From NCBI RefSeq assembly GCF_024213665.1, contig NZ_JANAVP010000020.1, positions 1-64,000 of the forward strand: a DNA stretch of 64,000 bases, given 5' to 3'. The stretch comes from Streptomyces sp. A3M-1-3 (GTDB lineage Bacteria > Actinomycetota > Actinomycetes > Streptomycetales > Streptomycetaceae). Under the pieces are notes generated by a model, which saw nothing but the letters and a program-made list of their open reading frames with translations, had not been told where the DNA came from and searched no databases. The stretch's first letter is position 1, and every line of letters starts with the position of its first letter. The position numbers and the translations under genes are program-made. Shown here piece after piece: positions 35,988-46,680 of this stretch.

Positions 35988-37196
35988 TCAGTCGGCGACC
36001 CGCACCGTGAACTCGCCCTCCGCGACCCGCGCACGGAGCTTCTCGCCCGCGCTCGCGTCCTCGGGGGAGCGGACCACGTGGCCGTCCGCCCGCTGGAGCA
36101 CCGCGTACCCCCGCTCCAGCGTCGCCGCGGGCGACAGCGCGACCACCCGCGCCCGGGTGTGGGACAGCTCGGAGTCCGCGCGGTCCAGCAGGTGGCCCAG
36201 CGTGCGGCGGCTCCGCCCGACGAGCCCGTCCACGAACTCCTCGCGCTCCTCGATCATCCGGTGCGGCCGCTCCATCACCGGCCGGGCCAGCGCGTGCGCG
36301 AGACCCCGCTCCTCCCGGTCCAGCACCCCGCGCACGGTCCGCAGCGCCCGGTCCCGCAACTGCTGCACCCGGTCCAGCTCCTCCCCGACATCCGGCACGA
36401 CCTTCTTCGCCGCGTCCGTGGGCGTCGACGCCCGCAGGTCCGCGACCAGGTCGAGCAGCGGCGAGTCCGGCTCGTGCCCGATGGCCGAGACGACCGGCGT
36501 ACGGGCCGCGGCCACCGCCCGTACCAACTGCTCGTCGGAGAACGGCAGCAGATCCTCCACGCTGCCCCCGCCCCGCGCCACGATGATCACATCCACGTCC
36601 GGCAGCTCGTCCAGATCCTTGACCGCCTGGACGACCTGGGTCACCGCGTTCACGCCCTGCACCGCCACGTTCCGTACCTCGAACCGCACCGCGGGCCAGC
36701 GCCGCCGCGCGTTCTCCAGTACGTCCCGCTCGGCCGCCGACGCGCGCCCGCAGACCAGCCCGATCAGCTGAGGCAGGAACGGCAGCGCACGCTTCCGGTC
36801 GAGGGCGAACAGCCCCTCGCCCGCCAGGGTCCGCTTCAACTGCTCCAGCCGCGCCAGCAGTTCACCGATCCCGACCGGCCTTATCTCCGTGGCCCGCAGC
36901 GACAGCTGCCCGCGCGGCGCGTACCACTCGGGCTTGGCGAGCATCACCACCCGCGCTCCCTCCGACACCACATCCGCGACCGCGTCGAAGACCTGCCGGT
37001 AGCAGGTGACGCCGACCGAGATGTCGTGCGACGGGTCACGCAGGGTCAGAAAGACCACCCCGGCCCCCGGGCGGCGCGACAGCTGCGTGATCTGCCCCTC
37101 GACCCACACGGTCCCGAGCCGGTCGATCCACCCCCCGATCAGCCGCGACACCTGGCCGACGGGCAGCGGCGCATCCGCAGACGTATTCAGAGCCAT
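35988..37196 (-). CDS. xseA: Exodeoxyribonuclease VII large subunit
   Basis: 402-residue catalytic subunit. The OB-fold nucleic-acid-binding domain covers residues 10-110 ([28 protein letters not shown]). The catalytic core has [48 protein letters not shown] and [28 protein letters not shown] coiled-coil C-terminal region ends [29 protein letters not shown] 37196. First gene of xseAB; divergent from ispH across about 158 bp. Confidence 0.95.
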   Translation of the reverse strand: MALNTSADAPLPVGQVSRLIGGWIDRLGTVWVEGQITQLSRRPGAGVVFLTLRDPSHDISVGVTCYRQVFDAVADVVSEGARVVMLAKPEWYAPRGQLSLRATEIRPVGIGELLARLEQLKRTLAGEGLFALDRKRALPFLPQLIGLVCGRASAAERDVLENARRRWPAVRFEVRNVAVQGVNAVTQVVQAVKDLDELPDVDVIIVARGGGSVEDLLPFSDEQLVRAVAAARTPVVSAIGHEPDSPLLDLVADLRASTPTDAAKKVVPDVGEELDRVQQLRDRALRTVRGVLDREERGLAHALARPVMERPHRMIEEREEFVDGLVGRSRRTLGHLLDRADSELSHTRARVVALSPAATLERGYAVLQRADGHVVRSPEDASAGEKLRARVAEGEFTVRVAD

Positions 37197-37341
37197 GTAC
37201 GCAGATTAGGGGGTGGCACCGACACGGCCGCTCCGCCCGCTCCGCCCGTTCGGCCCGCTCGGCCCGCCCCGCCCTCGCGAGCACCCCGGGGCGATGAAGC
37301 CCCGCCCCTCCCCGAGGCCCTTGCGCCGACCGACGCGGCCT

Positions 37342-37347
37342 TACGAT
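37342..37347 (+). promoter_or_regulatory. -10 hexamer for leaderless ispH
   Basis: TACGAT ends 7 bp before the ATG at 37355, so transcription would start at or next to the initiation codon. TTGCGC at 37321-37326 is a possible -35 at short (15-bp) spacing. Confidence 0.5.
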
Positions 37348-37354
37348 GGTGGGC

Positions 37355-38386
37355 ATGACTGCTACGACTCCCCGCCCGTCGCCCGCCGCCACCCCGAGCG
37401 GAGACGCTGCGCGTCGCAGTGACAAACGCGTCCTCCTCGCAGCCCCCCGCGGATACTGCGCCGGCGTGGACCGAGCCGTGATCGCCGTCGAGAAGGCCCT
37501 CGAGCAGTACGGAGCGCCGATCTACGTCCGCAAGGAGATCGTGCACAACAAGTACGTCGTGCAGACCCTGGAGAAGAAGGGCGCCATCTTCGTCGACGAG
37601 ACGGAGGAGGTCCCCGAGGGCTCCATCGTGGTCTTCTCCGCGCACGGCGTCGCGCCCGTCGTCCACGACGAGGCCGCCGAGCGCAAGCTCGCCACCATCG
37701 ACGCCACCTGCCCGCTGGTGACCAAGGTCCACAAGGAAGCCGTCCGGTTCGCCAACGACGACTACGACATCCTCCTGATCGGCCACGAGGGCCACGAGGA
37801 GGTCATCGGCACCAGCGGCGAGGCCCCCGAGCACATCACCCTGGTCGACGGTCCCGAGGACGTCGCCAACGTGTCCGTCCGTGACGAGTCCAAGGTCGTC
37901 TGGCTCTCCCAGACCACCCTCTCCGTCGACGAGACGATGGAGACGGTCGACGCGCTGAGGCAGAAGTTCCCGCTGCTGATCTCGCCGCCGAGCGACGACA
38001 TCTGCTACGCCACGCAGAACCGCCAGATCGCGGTGAAGCAGATGGGCGCGGACGCGGACCTCGTAATCGTCGTCGGCTCCAAGAACTCCTCCAACTCCGT
38101 CCGCCTGGTCGAGGTCGCGCTCGGCGCGGGCGCGCGCGACGCCCATCTGGTCGACTTCGCCGACGAGATCGACGAGGCATGGCTGGACGGCGTCACGACG
38201 GTCGGCGTCACCTCCGGCGCCTCGGTCCCGGAGATCCTGGTGCACGGTGTCCTGGAGTGGCTGGCCGCGCGCGGCTACGCCGACGTGGAACTGGTCACCG
38301 CCGCCGAGGAGTCGATCACCTTCTCCCTCCCCAAGGAGCTGCGCCGCGACCTGCGTGCCGAAGCGGCGGACCTGTCGGGCCAGTGA
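37355..38386 (+). CDS. ispH: 4-hydroxy-3-methylbut-2-enyl diphosphate reductase
   Basis: 343-residue iron-sulfur enzyme of the last MEP-pathway step, giving IPP and DMAPP. The three cluster cysteines are Cys35 ([12 protein letters not shown]), Cys119 (DATCPLV) and Cys217 ([11 protein letters not shown]). Substrate-binding segments include [11 protein letters not shown] and [20 protein letters not shown] 37355 is favoured over the in-frame ATG at 37346 because the -10 at 37342-37347 overlaps the latter and there is no ribosome site, indicating a leaderless message. It feeds prenyl diphosphates to enzymes such as that at 10468. Confidence 0.95.
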   Translation: MTATTPRPSPAATPSGDAARRSDKRVLLAAPRGYCAGVDRAVIAVEKALEQYGAPIYVRKEIVHNKYVVQTLEKKGAIFVDETEEVPEGSIVVFSAHGVAPVVHDEAAERKLATIDATCPLVTKVHKEAVRFANDDYDILLIGHEGHEEVIGTSGEAPEHITLVDGPEDVANVSVRDESKVVWLSQTTLSVDETMETVDALRQKFPLLISPPSDDICYATQNRQIAVKQMGADADLVIVVGSKNSSNSVRLVEVALGAGARDAHLVDFADEIDEAWLDGVTTVGVTSGASVPEILVHGVLEWLAARGYADVELVTAAEESITFSLPKELRRDLRAEAADLSGQ

Positions 38387-38403
38387 GCGCGGGCGCCTGC
38401 CCG

Positions 38404-38409
38404 TAACGT
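38404..38409 (+). promoter_or_regulatory. -10 hexamer for leaderless ppgK
   Basis: TAACGT ends 7 bp before ATG 38417 and no ribosome site is present. It also lies 18 bp after the ispH stop, so ppgK has its own start of transcription. Confidence 0.5.
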
Positions 38410-38416
38410 GGAGTCC

Positions 38417-39157
38417 ATGCAGATCTTCGGCGTGGACATCGGCGGATCCGGGATCAAGGGCGCTCCCGTGGACCTGGACCGTGGAGACCTGGCGCAGGAG
38501 CGCCACAAGGTACTGACCCCGCAGCCGGCCACCCCCGACAAGGTGGCCGGCTGCGTCGCGGAGGTCGTCGGCCACTTCGGCTGGTCGGGCCCCGTCGGCG
38601 TCACCTTCCCCGGCGTCGTCACCGGCGGCATCACCCGTACCGCGGCCAACGTCGACAGCGGGTGGGTCGACACCGACGCGCGCGAACTGCTCAGCGGACA
38701 GCTGAACGGCCTGCCGGTCACGCTCCTCAACGACGCCGACGCCGCCGGCCTCGCCGAGATGACCTTCGGGGCGGGCCGTGGCCGCAAGGGGACGGTCATC
38801 GTGCTGACCTTCGGTACGGGCATCGGCAGCGCGGTCTTCACCGACGGCCGGCTCGTCGCGAACACCGAACTCGGCCACCTGGAGCTGCACGGTCACGACG
38901 CCGAGAAGCACGCCTCCACCAAGGCCAAGGAGGACGAGGACCTCAGCTGGCAGCAGTGGGCGCACCGGGTCGAGAAGTACCTCGCGCACATCGAAATGCT
39001 CTTCTCGCCAGAACTCTTCATCATCGGCGGCGGGGTCAGCCGCAAGGCCGACAAGTTCCTGCCCCTCATCGAGGGCGTGCGGGCCGAGACAGTGCCGGCG
39101 CAGCTGCAGAACAACGCGGGCATCGTGGGCGCGGCGATGGCGGCGGCGGGCCGCTGA
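38417..39157 (+). CDS. ppgK: Polyphosphate glucokinase
   Basis: 246-residue ROK-family kinase that phosphorylates glucose with polyphosphate or ATP. Motifs are [16 protein letters not shown] (phosphate-binding loop), [13 protein letters not shown], the catalytic-Asp region [30 protein letters not shown], and the actinobacterial segment [16 protein letters not shown] (in place of the CxCGxxGC zinc site of other ROK enzymes). ATG 38417 ([10 protein letters not shown]) is the leaderless start; GTG 38408 would overlap the -10. Confidence 0.93.
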   Translation: MQIFGVDIGGSGIKGAPVDLDRGDLAQERHKVLTPQPATPDKVAGCVAEVVGHFGWSGPVGVTFPGVVTGGITRTAANVDSGWVDTDARELLSGQLNGLPVTLLNDADAAGLAEMTFGAGRGRKGTVIVLTFGTGIGSAVFTDGRLVANTELGHLELHGHDAEKHASTKAKEDEDLSWQQWAHRVEKYLAHIEMLFSPELFIIGGGVSRKADKFLPLIEGVRAETVPAQLQNNAGIVGAAMAAAGR

Positions 39158-39167
39158 GGGGGTCCGG

Positions 39168-39704
39168 CTAGCGGCGGGACCTGCGCCGACTCATGATCAT
39201 CACCTTCCGTACGGTGACGATCAGCCCGGCGACCAGCGTTCCGCCGTACAGCCAGCCGGCGTGCAGCGCCAGGGCGGTGACCACGCCCATCACATGACCG
39301 CCGAAGCTCTCGCTGCCGCCCGCGATGGGCAGCACGCCGACCGCGAAGGCGATCGGCACACTGATCGGCGCGGTGACCAGATCGGCGGGCCGCACCCACA
39401 GCGCGGTCGCGGCGCTCACCGGCAGGAAGAGCAGCCCGTACGCCGGCACCGACTCGTCGAACAGCAGCCGGCAGACACAGGCCAGCAGGAACATGGACGC
39501 CAGGGCGAACAGTCCGCCGCCGAGACCGGTGAGCCGGGGCTTGGGCATCCTGCGCAGCGGCTGCACCGCGGGCGGCATCGGACGCACGGGCCGGGCGGCC
39601 GCGACCCGGTAGAGGGCGGCGGTCTCACCGAGCGCCCCGGTGGGGGGCAGCGGGGTCTGGTGTAGCTGCTGGTGACGAGGCGGTCGCGTCCTGTGATGCT
39701 CCAC
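39168..39704 (-). CDS. DUF6542 membrane protein
   Basis: 178-residue protein with a basic/Pro-rich N-terminal 60 residues and four membrane segments matching the DUF6542 domain: LGGGLFALASMFLLACVCRLLF, YGLLFLPVSAATALWV, LVTAPISVPIAFAVGVL and HVMGVVTALALHAGWLYGGTLVAGLIVTV, ending in a basic SRRRSRR tail. Actinobacteria only; function unknown. GTG 39704 is chosen because TACGTT (39716-39711 on this strand) ends 6 bp upstream, consistent with leaderless initiation. It converges with ppgK. Confidence 0.75.
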   Translation of the reverse strand: MEHHRTRPPRHQQLHQTPLPPTGALGETAALYRVAAARPVRPMPPAVQPLRRMPKPRLTGLGGGLFALASMFLLACVCRLLFDESVPAYGLLFLPVSAATALWVRPADLVTAPISVPIAFAVGVLPIAGGSESFGGHVMGVVTALALHAGWLYGGTLVAGLIVTVRKVMIMSRRRSRR

Positions 39705-39710
39705 GCCACC

Positions 39711-39716
39711 AACGTA
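39711..39716 (-). promoter_or_regulatory. -10 hexamer for leaderless DUF6542 gene
   Basis: TACGTT on the minus strand, 6 bp before GTG 39704; no ribosome site. Confidence 0.45.
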
Positions 39717-39876
39717 GGTCGCCGGACGGCATCTATCCGGCTTTGGACACGCGCTTTGGCCGAGCTTGGCACTGAGTTCGACGTCATGTGGCTGAGAGGC
39801 AACCCCGACACGCCCGTAAACTGGTGGACCGGCCCACTCGGGGCCACGCCAGTCCTCACTCCAGGAAGTCGCCAAC

Positions 39877-40965
<1,089 letters not shown>

Positions 40966-41373
40966 GCGGGTGAAATAACACCACGTTGGTGTCCTGGCAA
41001 ATATGCAGGTCAGATGGGGCCCGACTCTTCGGAGTCGGGCCCCTGGTTTTTACCCGTGCTGGGATGGTGCTGGGAAATCTGATCCCTCGTCACCCGTCAT
41101 CACCCCTGCTCACCCCTACCGTGCTGGGTTCTAGGCAGGGCTTGTGTGCTAAGCGGCCGCAGCTCCACAGGCGGCTTCTGATCAGCCGCGATGCTCGTTG
41201 CGTGTGAGTTTCGTTCGTGGGTGACTGTCAGAGGGCCCGAAGGCGGTGGCTCAACCAGCCACGCAATCTCGCCCTTTGTACCCGCCCTCACTCGATCCAC
41301 TAGGCCGCCTGAGATGAAGTAAGATTCAATCTACGGAATAATCTATCTACGTTAATCACCCTGGGGTTGTGTC
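40966..41373. other. Non-coding left end of the element
   Basis: Holds the terminator at 41016-41051, three GTGCTGGG repeats and, at 41310-41360, an AT-rich stretch with AATCTAC/AATCTAT/ATCTAC repeats, the lowest-GC spot in the neighbourhood. It probably contains the promoter of the ATPase gene. No gene seen. Confidence 0.5.
41016..41051 (+). terminator. Terminator downstream of ychF
   Basis: GGGGCCCGACTC-ttcg-GAGTCGGGCCCC, a perfect 12-bp stem with a UUCG-type loop, followed by GGTTTTT. Confidence 0.85.
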
Positions 41374-42813
41374 GTGGAGTTCCAAGGTCGGGCCGGAGAT
41401 CTTGAACTGCTGGCCGAGCAGTACCGGACAGTGGCAGAGGGTGTTGGAGCCACTCGAGGGCGGGCTGTGATCATGACGGGCCGGCGCCGAGTGGGGAAGT
41501 CGCGACTGGTCCAGGAGTTCTGCGACCGCTCGGGAGCGCCGTACGTGGTGTTCCAGGCCACCCGGGGGCGTAACCCTGTGAGGGAGCGCGCCGACTTTGC
41601 CGCGACCCTCGCGCAGTCCCTACTGCCGGGGGTGGAGCTGGTCGCCGGCCTCCAGGCGCAGGACTGGAACCAGGCCCTGCGCTCGCTGGCGCTCGCGGTA
41701 CCCGATGACTCACCCAGCATCGCGGTGATTGACGAGGTGCCCTGGCTGGTCGAGCAGGATCAGGAATTCGAGGGCGCACTCCAAACTGTCTGGGACCGTC
41801 ACCTCTCTTCCAAGCCCGTGCTTCTGCTGCTGGTTGGCAGCGATACATCGGTGATGGAGGCACTGCAGTCGTACGGGCACCCGTTCTTCGGCCGGGCGGC
41901 GAAAATGACCGTCCGTCCCCTGAACCTGGCCGACGTGCAGGCCATGACCGAGCTCGACGCCGCAGGGGCCGTCGACGCCCAGTTGATCACTGGAGGATTC
42001 CCCGAGATCGTGCAGTCATGGCGGCCGGGAATGGGGCGTACGGCGTTCTTGCAGGCTTCGGTCGCCAATCCCCTCTCGCCCCTGCTGGTGGCTGGCGAGC
42101 TGTCCCTGCTGGGCGAATTCCCCGAGGCTTCGCACTCACGGGCCGTACTGGAAGCGGTTGGCAGCGGTGAGCGCACGTTCAGTGCGATCGCAGCCCAGGC
42201 CGGCGGCGCCAGCGCGCTGCCGTCCGGCACGCTCTCCCCGCTGCTGGCCATGCTGCAGGCCAAGCGAGTCCTGGCCGCTGATCTCCCCCTGTCCGTCAAG
42301 CCGGATAGCAAGAACAAGCGCTACCGGATCGCCGACCCGTATCTGCGGTTCTGGCTGGCCTTTCTGGCGCGCGCGATCCCACTCATCGAGCGTGGCCGCG
42401 GTGACTTGGCGCTGGAACGCATCGAGCGGTCATGGACCACTTGGCGCGGGCGAGCGGTCGAGCCACTGATCCGCGAGTCCTTGCTGCGTCTGATGCCCAA
42501 TGACAAGTGGCCCGAGACCGAGGCCATCGGCGGTTGGTGGAACCGTCAAAACAACCCCGAGATCGATCTCATCGGTGCAGACTGCGAACCGGTGGCCCGG
42601 CAGGTGCACTTCGTCGGGTCGGTCAAGTGGCTGGAGACCCAGCCCTTCGGCCGTCATGAGTACGACGCCTTGGTACGCGACATGCTCGCTGTCCCCGGTA
42701 CCGCCCCGGACACTCCGCTGGTCGCGGTCTCCCGCTGCGGGGTGGTCGATGATCTGCCGCTGACCGCGCACTGGGGACCGGAGGACCTCGTACGGGCGTG
42801 GCAGCCCCGATAG
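41374..42813 (+). CDS. DUF234-type AAA ATPase
   Basis: 479-residue archaeal-type (MNS clade) ATPase. Walker A is TGRRRVGKS (about 35-43) and Walker B SIAVIDEVPWL (about 115-125), then FGRAAKMTVRPL (sensor region) and a winged helix. The DUF234 hallmark YRIADPYLRFWLAFL is present, followed by a C-terminal nuclease-like half (WWNRQNNPEIDLIGAD...VGSVKWLETQPFG) with D-x-x and VxSVKW residues of the restriction-endonuclease fold. The substrate is unknown; related proteins occur singly in mobile DNA. GTG 41374 has only TGGGGTT upstream. First cargo gene of the element. Confidence 0.8.
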   Translation: MEFQGRAGDLELLAEQYRTVAEGVGATRGRAVIMTGRRRVGKSRLVQEFCDRSGAPYVVFQATRGRNPVRERADFAATLAQSLLPGVELVAGLQAQDWNQALRSLALAVPDDSPSIAVIDEVPWLVEQDQEFEGALQTVWDRHLSSKPVLLLLVGSDTSVMEALQSYGHPFFGRAAKMTVRPLNLADVQAMTELDAAGAVDAQLITGGFPEIVQSWRPGMGRTAFLQASVANPLSPLLVAGELSLLGEFPEASHSRAVLEAVGSGERTFSAIAAQAGGASALPSGTLSPLLAMLQAKRVLAADLPLSVKPDSKNKRYRIADPYLRFWLAFLARAIPLIERGRGDLALERIERSWTTWRGRAVEPLIRESLLRLMPNDKWPETEAIGGWWNRQNNPEIDLIGADCEPVARQVHFVGSVKWLETQPFGRHEYDALVRDMLAVPGTAPDTPLVAVSRCGVVDDLPLTAHWGPEDLVRAWQPR

Positions 42814-43231
42814 CCGCGGAACCCGAGGTCTCTCACCTCGCGAGTGCCCCTCGAACTACGGAGCGGCTTGAGGTTCACGCTGTGAACGGTGATGGGAGGT
42901 GCCTGAGCCCAGGCGCCCTCTTTCGATGATTCCGTGTGTCGGTGATTCCGTGGGGGCGTCGGACCGGAATGTGCAAGGGAGCCCCGCACAAGAGCACAGT
43001 CAACAGTGCGCTCCTCCTCGCACCTTGCGAGATGCGCGCGGCGACGAGGTCTGCCTCGGCCGGATCGGCCCCACTGCATCAACACCCGTATCTTGAGGAC
43101 CATCGGCACCAGAACGCGCCCTCCATGCGCCCTGCGCCCCTGTGAGCGCGCTCCCCCGCCTTATTGCTGCGGCTCAAGCTATGAGCCGGTGGTAAGCCAC
43201 CGCAAAGGGCTACAGCCTGGAGGGGGACGGC
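42814..43231. other. Non-coding gap inside the element
   Basis: 418 bp between the ATPase and the restriction-modification gene. No gene or tRNA seen. GGAGGGGG ends six bases before GTG 43232. The promoter of the latter should be here; none is obvious. Confidence 0.4.
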
Positions 43232-44086
43232 GTGCCGGAGGACTGGATTCGGGCTCTCGTGGCGGACTTCGGAGCCGAGTGCAGGGAGGGCCTGAGATTC
43301 AGCGACACCGAGGCATCGCTCAGCCCGCCGGTGAAGAAGCTCGTCGAGACATTTGGCAGACGCTGGAGACTGAACTCCCGTCTGCATCCGGAATTCCCTC
43401 TCCCGGAAGCGAGAGTGCGGCCCGACTATGCCGTGGAGAGCGGGGGACGTGTCACCGGCTTTCTGGAGTTGAAGGCACCCGGCCACGACATCACGCCGGA
43501 TGGCTTCACGAAGCGTGATCGCGAGCAGTGGGAGCTGATGCGGCAGCTCCCCAATGTCCTCTACACCAACGGACATACGTGGTGCTTGTACCGGGGTGGC
43601 CCGCTTCCCCTCCGGACAGTCCGGCTCGAAGGAGATCTGTACCGGTCCGGCAGCCGACTGTGCACGGCTGACCCGGACGGCGCCTCGTTGCGGGATCTGC
43701 TGCGCGACTTCCTCGGCTGGCAACCTGAACGGATCACCACCGTCCGCCGACTGGTGACTTCCATGGCTCCGCTGTGCCAATACCTTCGAGCAGAGGTGCT
43801 GGAGCAACTCGATATCGAGCGGCGGACGCCGGAAAGCGCGCCGGCTCGGCGACGTGCTCACAAGCCCTTCACCGCGCTCGCCCATCACTGGAGCAAGGTG
43901 CTCCTCCCATCGACCGACGGGCAGGACCCGGACCACATCTTCGCCGACCGTTACACGCAGACCATCGCCTTTGCTCTGCTCCTCGCCCGTACCGAGGGTT
44001 TGCGCCTGACAGGTCGGGATCTCGCCGCAGTGGCAAGTGAGTTGGAAGTCGAGAACACGGTCATGGGCCACGCCTGCAACTGCTGA
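43232..44086 (+). CDS. N-terminal fragment: PD-(D/E)XK nuclease-like domain
   Basis: 284 residues from GTG 43232, six bases after GGAGGGGG. The putative restriction nuclease site is R-P-D in RVRPDYAV (Asp about 65) with the ExK motif in GFLELKAPGHD (about 78-80), followed by NVLYTNGHTWCLYR, as in the nuclease domains of type ISP/IIG enzymes. The helical remainder ends at the frameshift. If made alone it would be an untargeted nuclease domain, so the split could have been selected to silence it. Confidence 0.65.
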   Translation: MPEDWIRALVADFGAECREGLRFSDTEASLSPPVKKLVETFGRRWRLNSRLHPEFPLPEARVRPDYAVESGGRVTGFLELKAPGHDITPDGFTKRDREQWELMRQLPNVLYTNGHTWCLYRGGPLPLRTVRLEGDLYRSGSRLCTADPDGASLRDLLRDFLGWQPERITTVRRLVTSMAPLCQYLRAEVLEQLDIERRTPESAPARRRAHKPFTALAHHWSKVLLPSTDGQDPDHIFADRYTQTIAFALLLARTEGLRLTGRDLAAVASELEVENTVMGHACNC

Positions 44087-44094
44087 CAGAAAGG

Positions 44095-46680
44095 GTGGAT
44101 GCCGAGTTCGCCCGTCGCCTCAACACCCTGGTCCAAGTGGTAGATGCCGTCGACTGGAAGTCGATCACGAAGCAGCGACCCGACGCCCACGTGTATCTCT
44201 ACGAGGACTTCCTCGAGGAGTACGACCCCGAGTTGCGCAGACGTTCCGGTACTTACTACACCCCTCCGCGACTCGTCCGTATGATGGTCCGTTTCACCGA
44301 CGCTGTGCTGCGAACCCGGCTCGACTGCGCGGAGGGCTTCGCCGATGGCCAGGTCACCGTCATCGATCCGGCGATGGGAACGGGCACCTTCCTCAGCGAG
44401 ATCATCGACACGGTCGCCGAGCAGCGGGCCCGACGGGGACAGGGCTTCCGCGGTGAGGCGGTGGAGCAGCTGGCAGGGCGACTAATAGGTTTCGAGCGGC
44501 AGATGGCGGCGTACGCGGTCGCCCAGATGAGGATCACCCAGACCCTTCGTGAGCAGGACACCCGCACACGGCTAGACGACTTGCGGCTCCATCTCGCCGA
44601 CACTCTTGCCGACCCCTACGAGAGGTCCTCGCTCTTCGCCTTTCTGCCCGCCGACGACGCGCTGGTCGAGAACAGCCGACAAGCGGATTGGATCAAGCGG
44701 GAACAGCAAGTGACCGTTGTGATCGGCAACCCGCCGGACCGTGAGAGGGCCGAAGGCGAGGGAGGTTGGGTAGAGGCGGGTTCCGAGAAGGAAGGCATCG
44801 CGCCTCTGCTCGACGCCTTTCGTCTCCGAGGGAGGAACGGCACCCAGGAGAACAAGCTCAAGAATCTCTACGTGTACTTCTGGCGCTGGGCCACCTACAA
44901 GGTGTTTGACCAGCACCGTCCTGAATCGCACCGTGGCATCGTCGCCTTTATCAGCACCGCGGGTTTTCTGAGTGGCCCGGGTTTCCGGGGCATGAGGGAG
45001 TACCTGCGCCGTACGTGTTCGGAGGGCTGGATCATCGACCTCAGCCCGGAGGGCATCCGGCCTCCGGTGCGGACACGCCTCTTCCCTGGAGTTCAACAGC
45101 AGCTCATGATCGCCGTTTTTGTCCGCAGTGGGGGCGACGAGAAGCCCGCCGGCATCAGGTACGTCGCTCTGGAGGGCACAGGCGAAGAGAAGTATGCGCA
45201 GCTTGAAGGTCTCACTCCTGACAGTGCGCAATGGCGTCCCGTGCGTTCAGACGCCCAGGCTCCTTTCACCCCCGCGGCGGAGGGCGACTGGGATACTTAT
45301 CCGGCCCTTGGTGACCTGTTGCCATGGGCGTTGCCCGGCGTGCTGCCGAAGCGCACATGGGTCTATGCCACGGACAACGACACGCTGCGGGCCCGATGGA
45401 GGAGACTGACCGCGGAGCAGAACGTCGAGGAGAAGCGAGCCCTGTTCCGGGAGACGCACAGCCGAACCGTGGACCGGCAGGTACATCCCCTGCCTGGCTC
45501 GGCACTGCCGAAACAGTCGATGATGGACAGCTCTTCTGCCTGCCCCGAACCAGTGCTGGTCGCCTACCGCGCCTTCGACCGGCAGTGGCTTATTCCAGAC
45601 AACAGAGTCCTCGACAGAAGCTCACCGGAGTTGTGGGAGAGCCAGATTCCCGACCAGATACGGATCGTTGAGCAGCACTCCAAGAAATTCGGCCCCGGGC
45701 CCGCCGTACTCTTCTCGGCTCTGTTGCCAGACCTTGATCACTTCGATGGCCGAGGGGGGCGTGTTCTGTCCCTCCTGCAGAAGGACGGCACACCCAACGT
45801 GGCTCCCGGCCTCCTACAGCACTTGGCTAACTCCTTCGGCTACCGGAACGTCTCTGCGGAAGATCTGGCTGCGTACATTGCAGCCGTCATCGCTCACCCT
45901 GACTTCACCTCACGGTTCGGGGATGAACTGACCACGCGAGGCGTTCGCGTGCCGCTCACCGGGGATGCCGCGCTGTGGTCGGAGGCGCTCTCTATTGGCA
46001 GGACCGTGATCTGGGCTTCGACCTTCGGCGAACGGTGCGTCGATCCGCAGGATGGGCGACCCGGGGGCGCTGATCAGATCTGGGAAACAGCGCTGCCGAC
46101 GATCACGTACCGGAAACAGGTCGGTAGACATGAGCTGCCTGAGCGATTCCTCTATGATTCGGACCGCCTGGAGCTGCGTCTCGGCAGCGGTGTCTTTGGG
46201 CCGGTGACGCCTGGTGTGCGCGGGTACCAGGTCGGCGGACAGAACGTACTCGACGGCTGGCTGAGGCGGCGAAGCGGCCCCCCGTCGTCCAAAGCGAGCA
46301 GCGAGCTGGACCGTATACGGCCGGACCAGTGGCTTCCTGCCTGGAGTGAAGAACTTCAGCATGTGCTGGCGGTTTTATGGCACCTGGTCGAAGTGCAACC
46401 CGCCCAATCCCTTTTACTCGACCGGGTCCTCGCTTCCCCACTGATCAGCGTGGAGGAGCTTCTCAGGCGCGGTGTTCTCCCCGTGCCGGAAATCGCCCGC
46501 CGCTCAGCTCCGGGGCCATCGCGTGACCAAACAATTCCAGGGACTGAGGGCATCGAACTACGGGAACCGCACGCAGTCAGGCCGATCACGCCGCAAGGCG
46601 ACGCGTCAGTGGAGGCTCCGACCCCGCGCCCACACGGAAGCAGGGAGCCCGGCAGCAATCGGCCGTACCGAAAACGGTAG
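44095..46680 (+). CDS. C-terminal fragment: N6-methyltransferase and specificity domain
   Basis: 861 residues from GTG 44095, without a convincing ribosome site, so translation is doubtful. The Rossmann methyltransferase has YYTPPRLV (54-61), SAM-binding DPAMGTGTFL (91-100), GFERQMAAYAVAQMR and motif IV GNPPDRERAEG (211-221), where Asp215 replaces the aromatic residue expected in NPP(Y/F). The type ISP_C specificity domain follows from about 390 (KRTWVYATDNDTLRARWRRL, YRAFDRQWLIPDNRVLDRSSPELW, PGLLQHLANSFGYRNVSAEDLAAYIAAVIAHPDF). A low-complexity basic tail of about 60 residues ends the protein. Confidence 0.7.
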   Translation: MDAEFARRLNTLVQVVDAVDWKSITKQRPDAHVYLYEDFLEEYDPELRRRSGTYYTPPRLVRMMVRFTDAVLRTRLDCAEGFADGQVTVIDPAMGTGTFLSEIIDTVAEQRARRGQGFRGEAVEQLAGRLIGFERQMAAYAVAQMRITQTLREQDTRTRLDDLRLHLADTLADPYERSSLFAFLPADDALVENSRQADWIKREQQVTVVIGNPPDRERAEGEGGWVEAGSEKEGIAPLLDAFRLRGRNGTQENKLKNLYVYFWRWATYKVFDQHRPESHRGIVAFISTAGFLSGPGFRGMREYLRRTCSEGWIIDLSPEGIRPPVRTRLFPGVQQQLMIAVFVRSGGDEKPAGIRYVALEGTGEEKYAQLEGLTPDSAQWRPVRSDAQAPFTPAAEGDWDTYPALGDLLPWALPGVLPKRTWVYATDNDTLRARWRRLTAEQNVEEKRALFRETHSRTVDRQVHPLPGSALPKQSMMDSSSACPEPVLVAYRAFDRQWLIPDNRVLDRSSPELWESQIPDQIRIVEQHSKKFGPGPAVLFSALLPDLDHFDGRGGRVLSLLQKDGTPNVAPGLLQHLANSFGYRNVSAEDLAAYIAAVIAHPDFTSRFGDELTTRGVRVPLTGDAALWSEALSIGRTVIWASTFGERCVDPQDGRPGGADQIWETALPTITYRKQVGRHELPERFLYDSDRLELRLGSGVFGPVTPGVRGYQVGGQNVLDGWLRRRSGPPSSKASSELDRIRPDQWLPAWSEELQHVLAVLWHLVEVQPAQSLLLDRVLASPLISVEELLRRGVLPVPEIARRSAPGPSRDQTIPGTEGIELREPHAVRPITPQGDASVEAPTPRPHGSREPGSNRPYRKR

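Larger units (their letters stand above)
43232..46680 (+). pseudogene. Type ISP-like restriction-modification enzyme, split by a one-base deletion
   Basis: The two reading frames 43232-44086 and 44095-46680 are one gene. The first ends ...TVMGHA then CNC-stop; adding one C to the run at 44073-44074 gives ...GHALQLLTERVDAEFARRL, joining the frames seamlessly into 1149 residues. Order: nuclease-like N-terminus with RPDYAVESGG...LELK (PD-ExK), a helical linker, an N6-adenine methyltransferase with DPAMGTGTFL, and the type ISP C-terminal specificity domain. No helicase motifs occur, unlike classic LlaGI-type enzymes, so this is nearer a type IIG arrangement. The catalytic NPPY is NPPD here. Confidence 0.75.
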
